Shown: positions 41,157 through 41,860 of the stretch, in pieces
Layout of the letters: each line of letters starts with the position of its first letter
How positions within the stretch are numbered: position 1 is the first letter of the stretch
DNA from: Actinomycetota bacterium
GTDB taxonomy: Bacteria > Actinomycetota > Actinomycetes > Nanopelagicales > Nanopelagicaceae
NCBI GenBank assembly: GCA_009700025.1
Contig: WLMW01000006.1
Span: 1 to 41,860 of the forward strand
Length of the DNA stretch: 41,860 bases
Direction: 5' to 3'
Translations under genes and position numbers: made by a program
Notes under the pieces: model-generated
The model's input: the letters and a program-made list of their open reading frames with translations, nothing else
The model's database searches: none
Told to the model about the DNA's origin: nothing

Positions 41157-41860
41157 ATGAAACTAATTTCAAAGCGAATTAAAACTGCAATGGCAGTTTC
41201 TGCCACAGTTACACTCGCATTAGGTGTATCTGTATTTGCTGTTCCAGCCCAAGCTGATAACTATAAAATCGGCGTAAGCAACAGCTGGGCAGGAAACTCA
41301 TGGCGTGAAACTATGGTGTGCGCAATTAAGGCTGAGGCAACGCTCTCTGGCAAAGTTGCAAACGTAACGGTTCTTTCACGTAATACAGATGCAGCTGGTC
41401 AATCAGCTGATATCCGTACCTTGAAGACACAGGGCATGGATGCAATCATCGTTAACTCTGGAGATCCTGCAGCAAACAACGCAGCGATTAAAGAAGCAAC
41501 AGATGCTGGCATCAAGGTCATTGCGGTCGATAATGCAATTACAGCTCCAGATACAACACTGGTAGCAAATGATCAGGTTGCATATGGTCGCGTAGGTGCT
41601 GCTGCACTTGCAAAGGCAATGAATTTCAAGGGTAACGTTCTTTACATGCGTGGCGCTTCAGGTGCTGGTGCAGATACAGATCGTGACACTGGATTCAAGG
41701 CTGAAATGAAGAAGTACAAAGACATCAAGATTACAAAAGAGGTATTTACTAACTGGGATTGGGCAACAGGCGGAACTCTTGCCAACCAATTGCTAGTTCC
41801 AGGTAAGTTCCAAGGTGTATGGACATCAGGTATCGATTACAACATCGTTACTGCGATGAC
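41157..41860 (+). CDS. Ribose-type sugar ABC transporter substrate-binding protein (3' end cut by window)
   Basis: The first 234 codons are present. Signal peptide MKLISKRIKTAMAVSATVTL...VPAQA without a lipobox, then DNYKIGVSNSWAGNSWRETMVCAIKAEA, LKTQGMDAIIVNSGDP, AIKEATDAGIKVIAVDNAI, typical of periplasmic-binding proteins of the RbsB/LacI-like fold (CUT2 class). This is a different class from the three CUT1 binding proteins earlier. Ribosome site GGAAGGA 5 nt before the ATG. Placed after the GntR-controlled cluster, it may feed that pathway; its permease and ATPase would be beyond the window. Confidence 0.9.
   Translation, partial: MKLISKRIKTAMAVSATVTLALGVSVFAVPAQADNYKIGVSNSWAGNSWRETMVCAIKAEATLSGKVANVTVLSRNTDAAGQSADIRTLKTQGMDAIIVNSGDPAANNAAIKEATDAGIKVIAVDNAITAPDTTLVANDQVAYGRVGAAALAKAMNFKGNVLYMRGASGAGADTDRDTGFKAEMKKYKDIKITKEVFTNWDWATGGTLANQLLVPGKFQGVWTSGIDYNIVTAM

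Noticed and set aside
1-41860. CRISPR array, insertion sequence, prophage or replication origin
   Set aside because: No regularly spaced repeats, transposase, integrase, phage genes or DnaA-box clusters were seen.

Overview
The window most likely comes from a freshwater actinobacterium of the low-GC, streamlined acI type (Nanopelagicales, for example Planktophila or Nanopelagicus). Evidence: a heliorhodopsin gene very like those of lake actinobacteria, low GC for an actinobacterium, dense operons with 1-8 nt gene overlaps, and many genes for taking up and breaking down sugars. This assignment rests on protein resemblance and is an inference.

Layout. 1-2287: 3' part of an unusual UbiA prenyltransferase/esterase fusion and a secreted protein of unknown function. 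2366-11609: sugar system 1, with a binding protein, two permeases, two SDR dehydrogenases, a mutarotase-like protein, a VOC protein, an SMP-30 lactonase, a LacI regulator and a divergent enolase-superfamily dehydratase. Near-identical LacI-type operators lie before the transporter operon and between the regulator and the dehydratase. 11606-20819 (minus strand): sugar system 2, with an isochorismatase-fold hydrolase, LacI regulator, (alpha/alpha)6 glycosidase, binding protein, two permeases, GH36 and GH125. Three palindromes sit between the regulator and the first glycosidase. 20867-26063: mixed region with DUF1905, DUF4236/TPR, a toxin-antitoxin pair, a CPBP protease, a tRNA-like gene with an odd anticodon arm, heliorhodopsin, a HIRAN protein and a zinc-ribbon protein. 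26262-32610: sugar system 3 (binding protein, two permeases, small membrane protein, glycosidase paralogous to the one in system 2, LacI regulator), bracketed by a 140-bp direct repeat copied from the end of the zinc-ribbon gene. 32778-41860: a further catabolic cluster with Gfo/Idh, FAD oxidoreductase, phosphotriesterase-like hydrolase, KDPG-type aldolase, SDR, DeoC-type aldolase, ROK kinase, GntR/HutC regulator, SIS protein and the start of a ribose-type binding protein.

How it works together. Three CUT1-type importers bring in oligosaccharides or monosaccharides and cytoplasmic glycosidases trim them. None of the three has an ATPase gene here, so a shared ATPase elsewhere is likely. System 1 has the gene set of a non-phosphorylative oxidative sugar route (dehydrogenase, lactonase, dehydratase, second dehydrogenase). 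The last cluster has kinase, isomerase-like and two aldolase genes tied together by three copies of a GTATAGAC operator resembling NagR/DasR sites. Its substrate cannot be named from sequence, and it is the best candidate here for an undescribed pathway. A second candidate novelty is a paired hairpin/U-run leader located at the same distance (32 nt) before both the heliorhodopsin gene and the CPBP protease gene.
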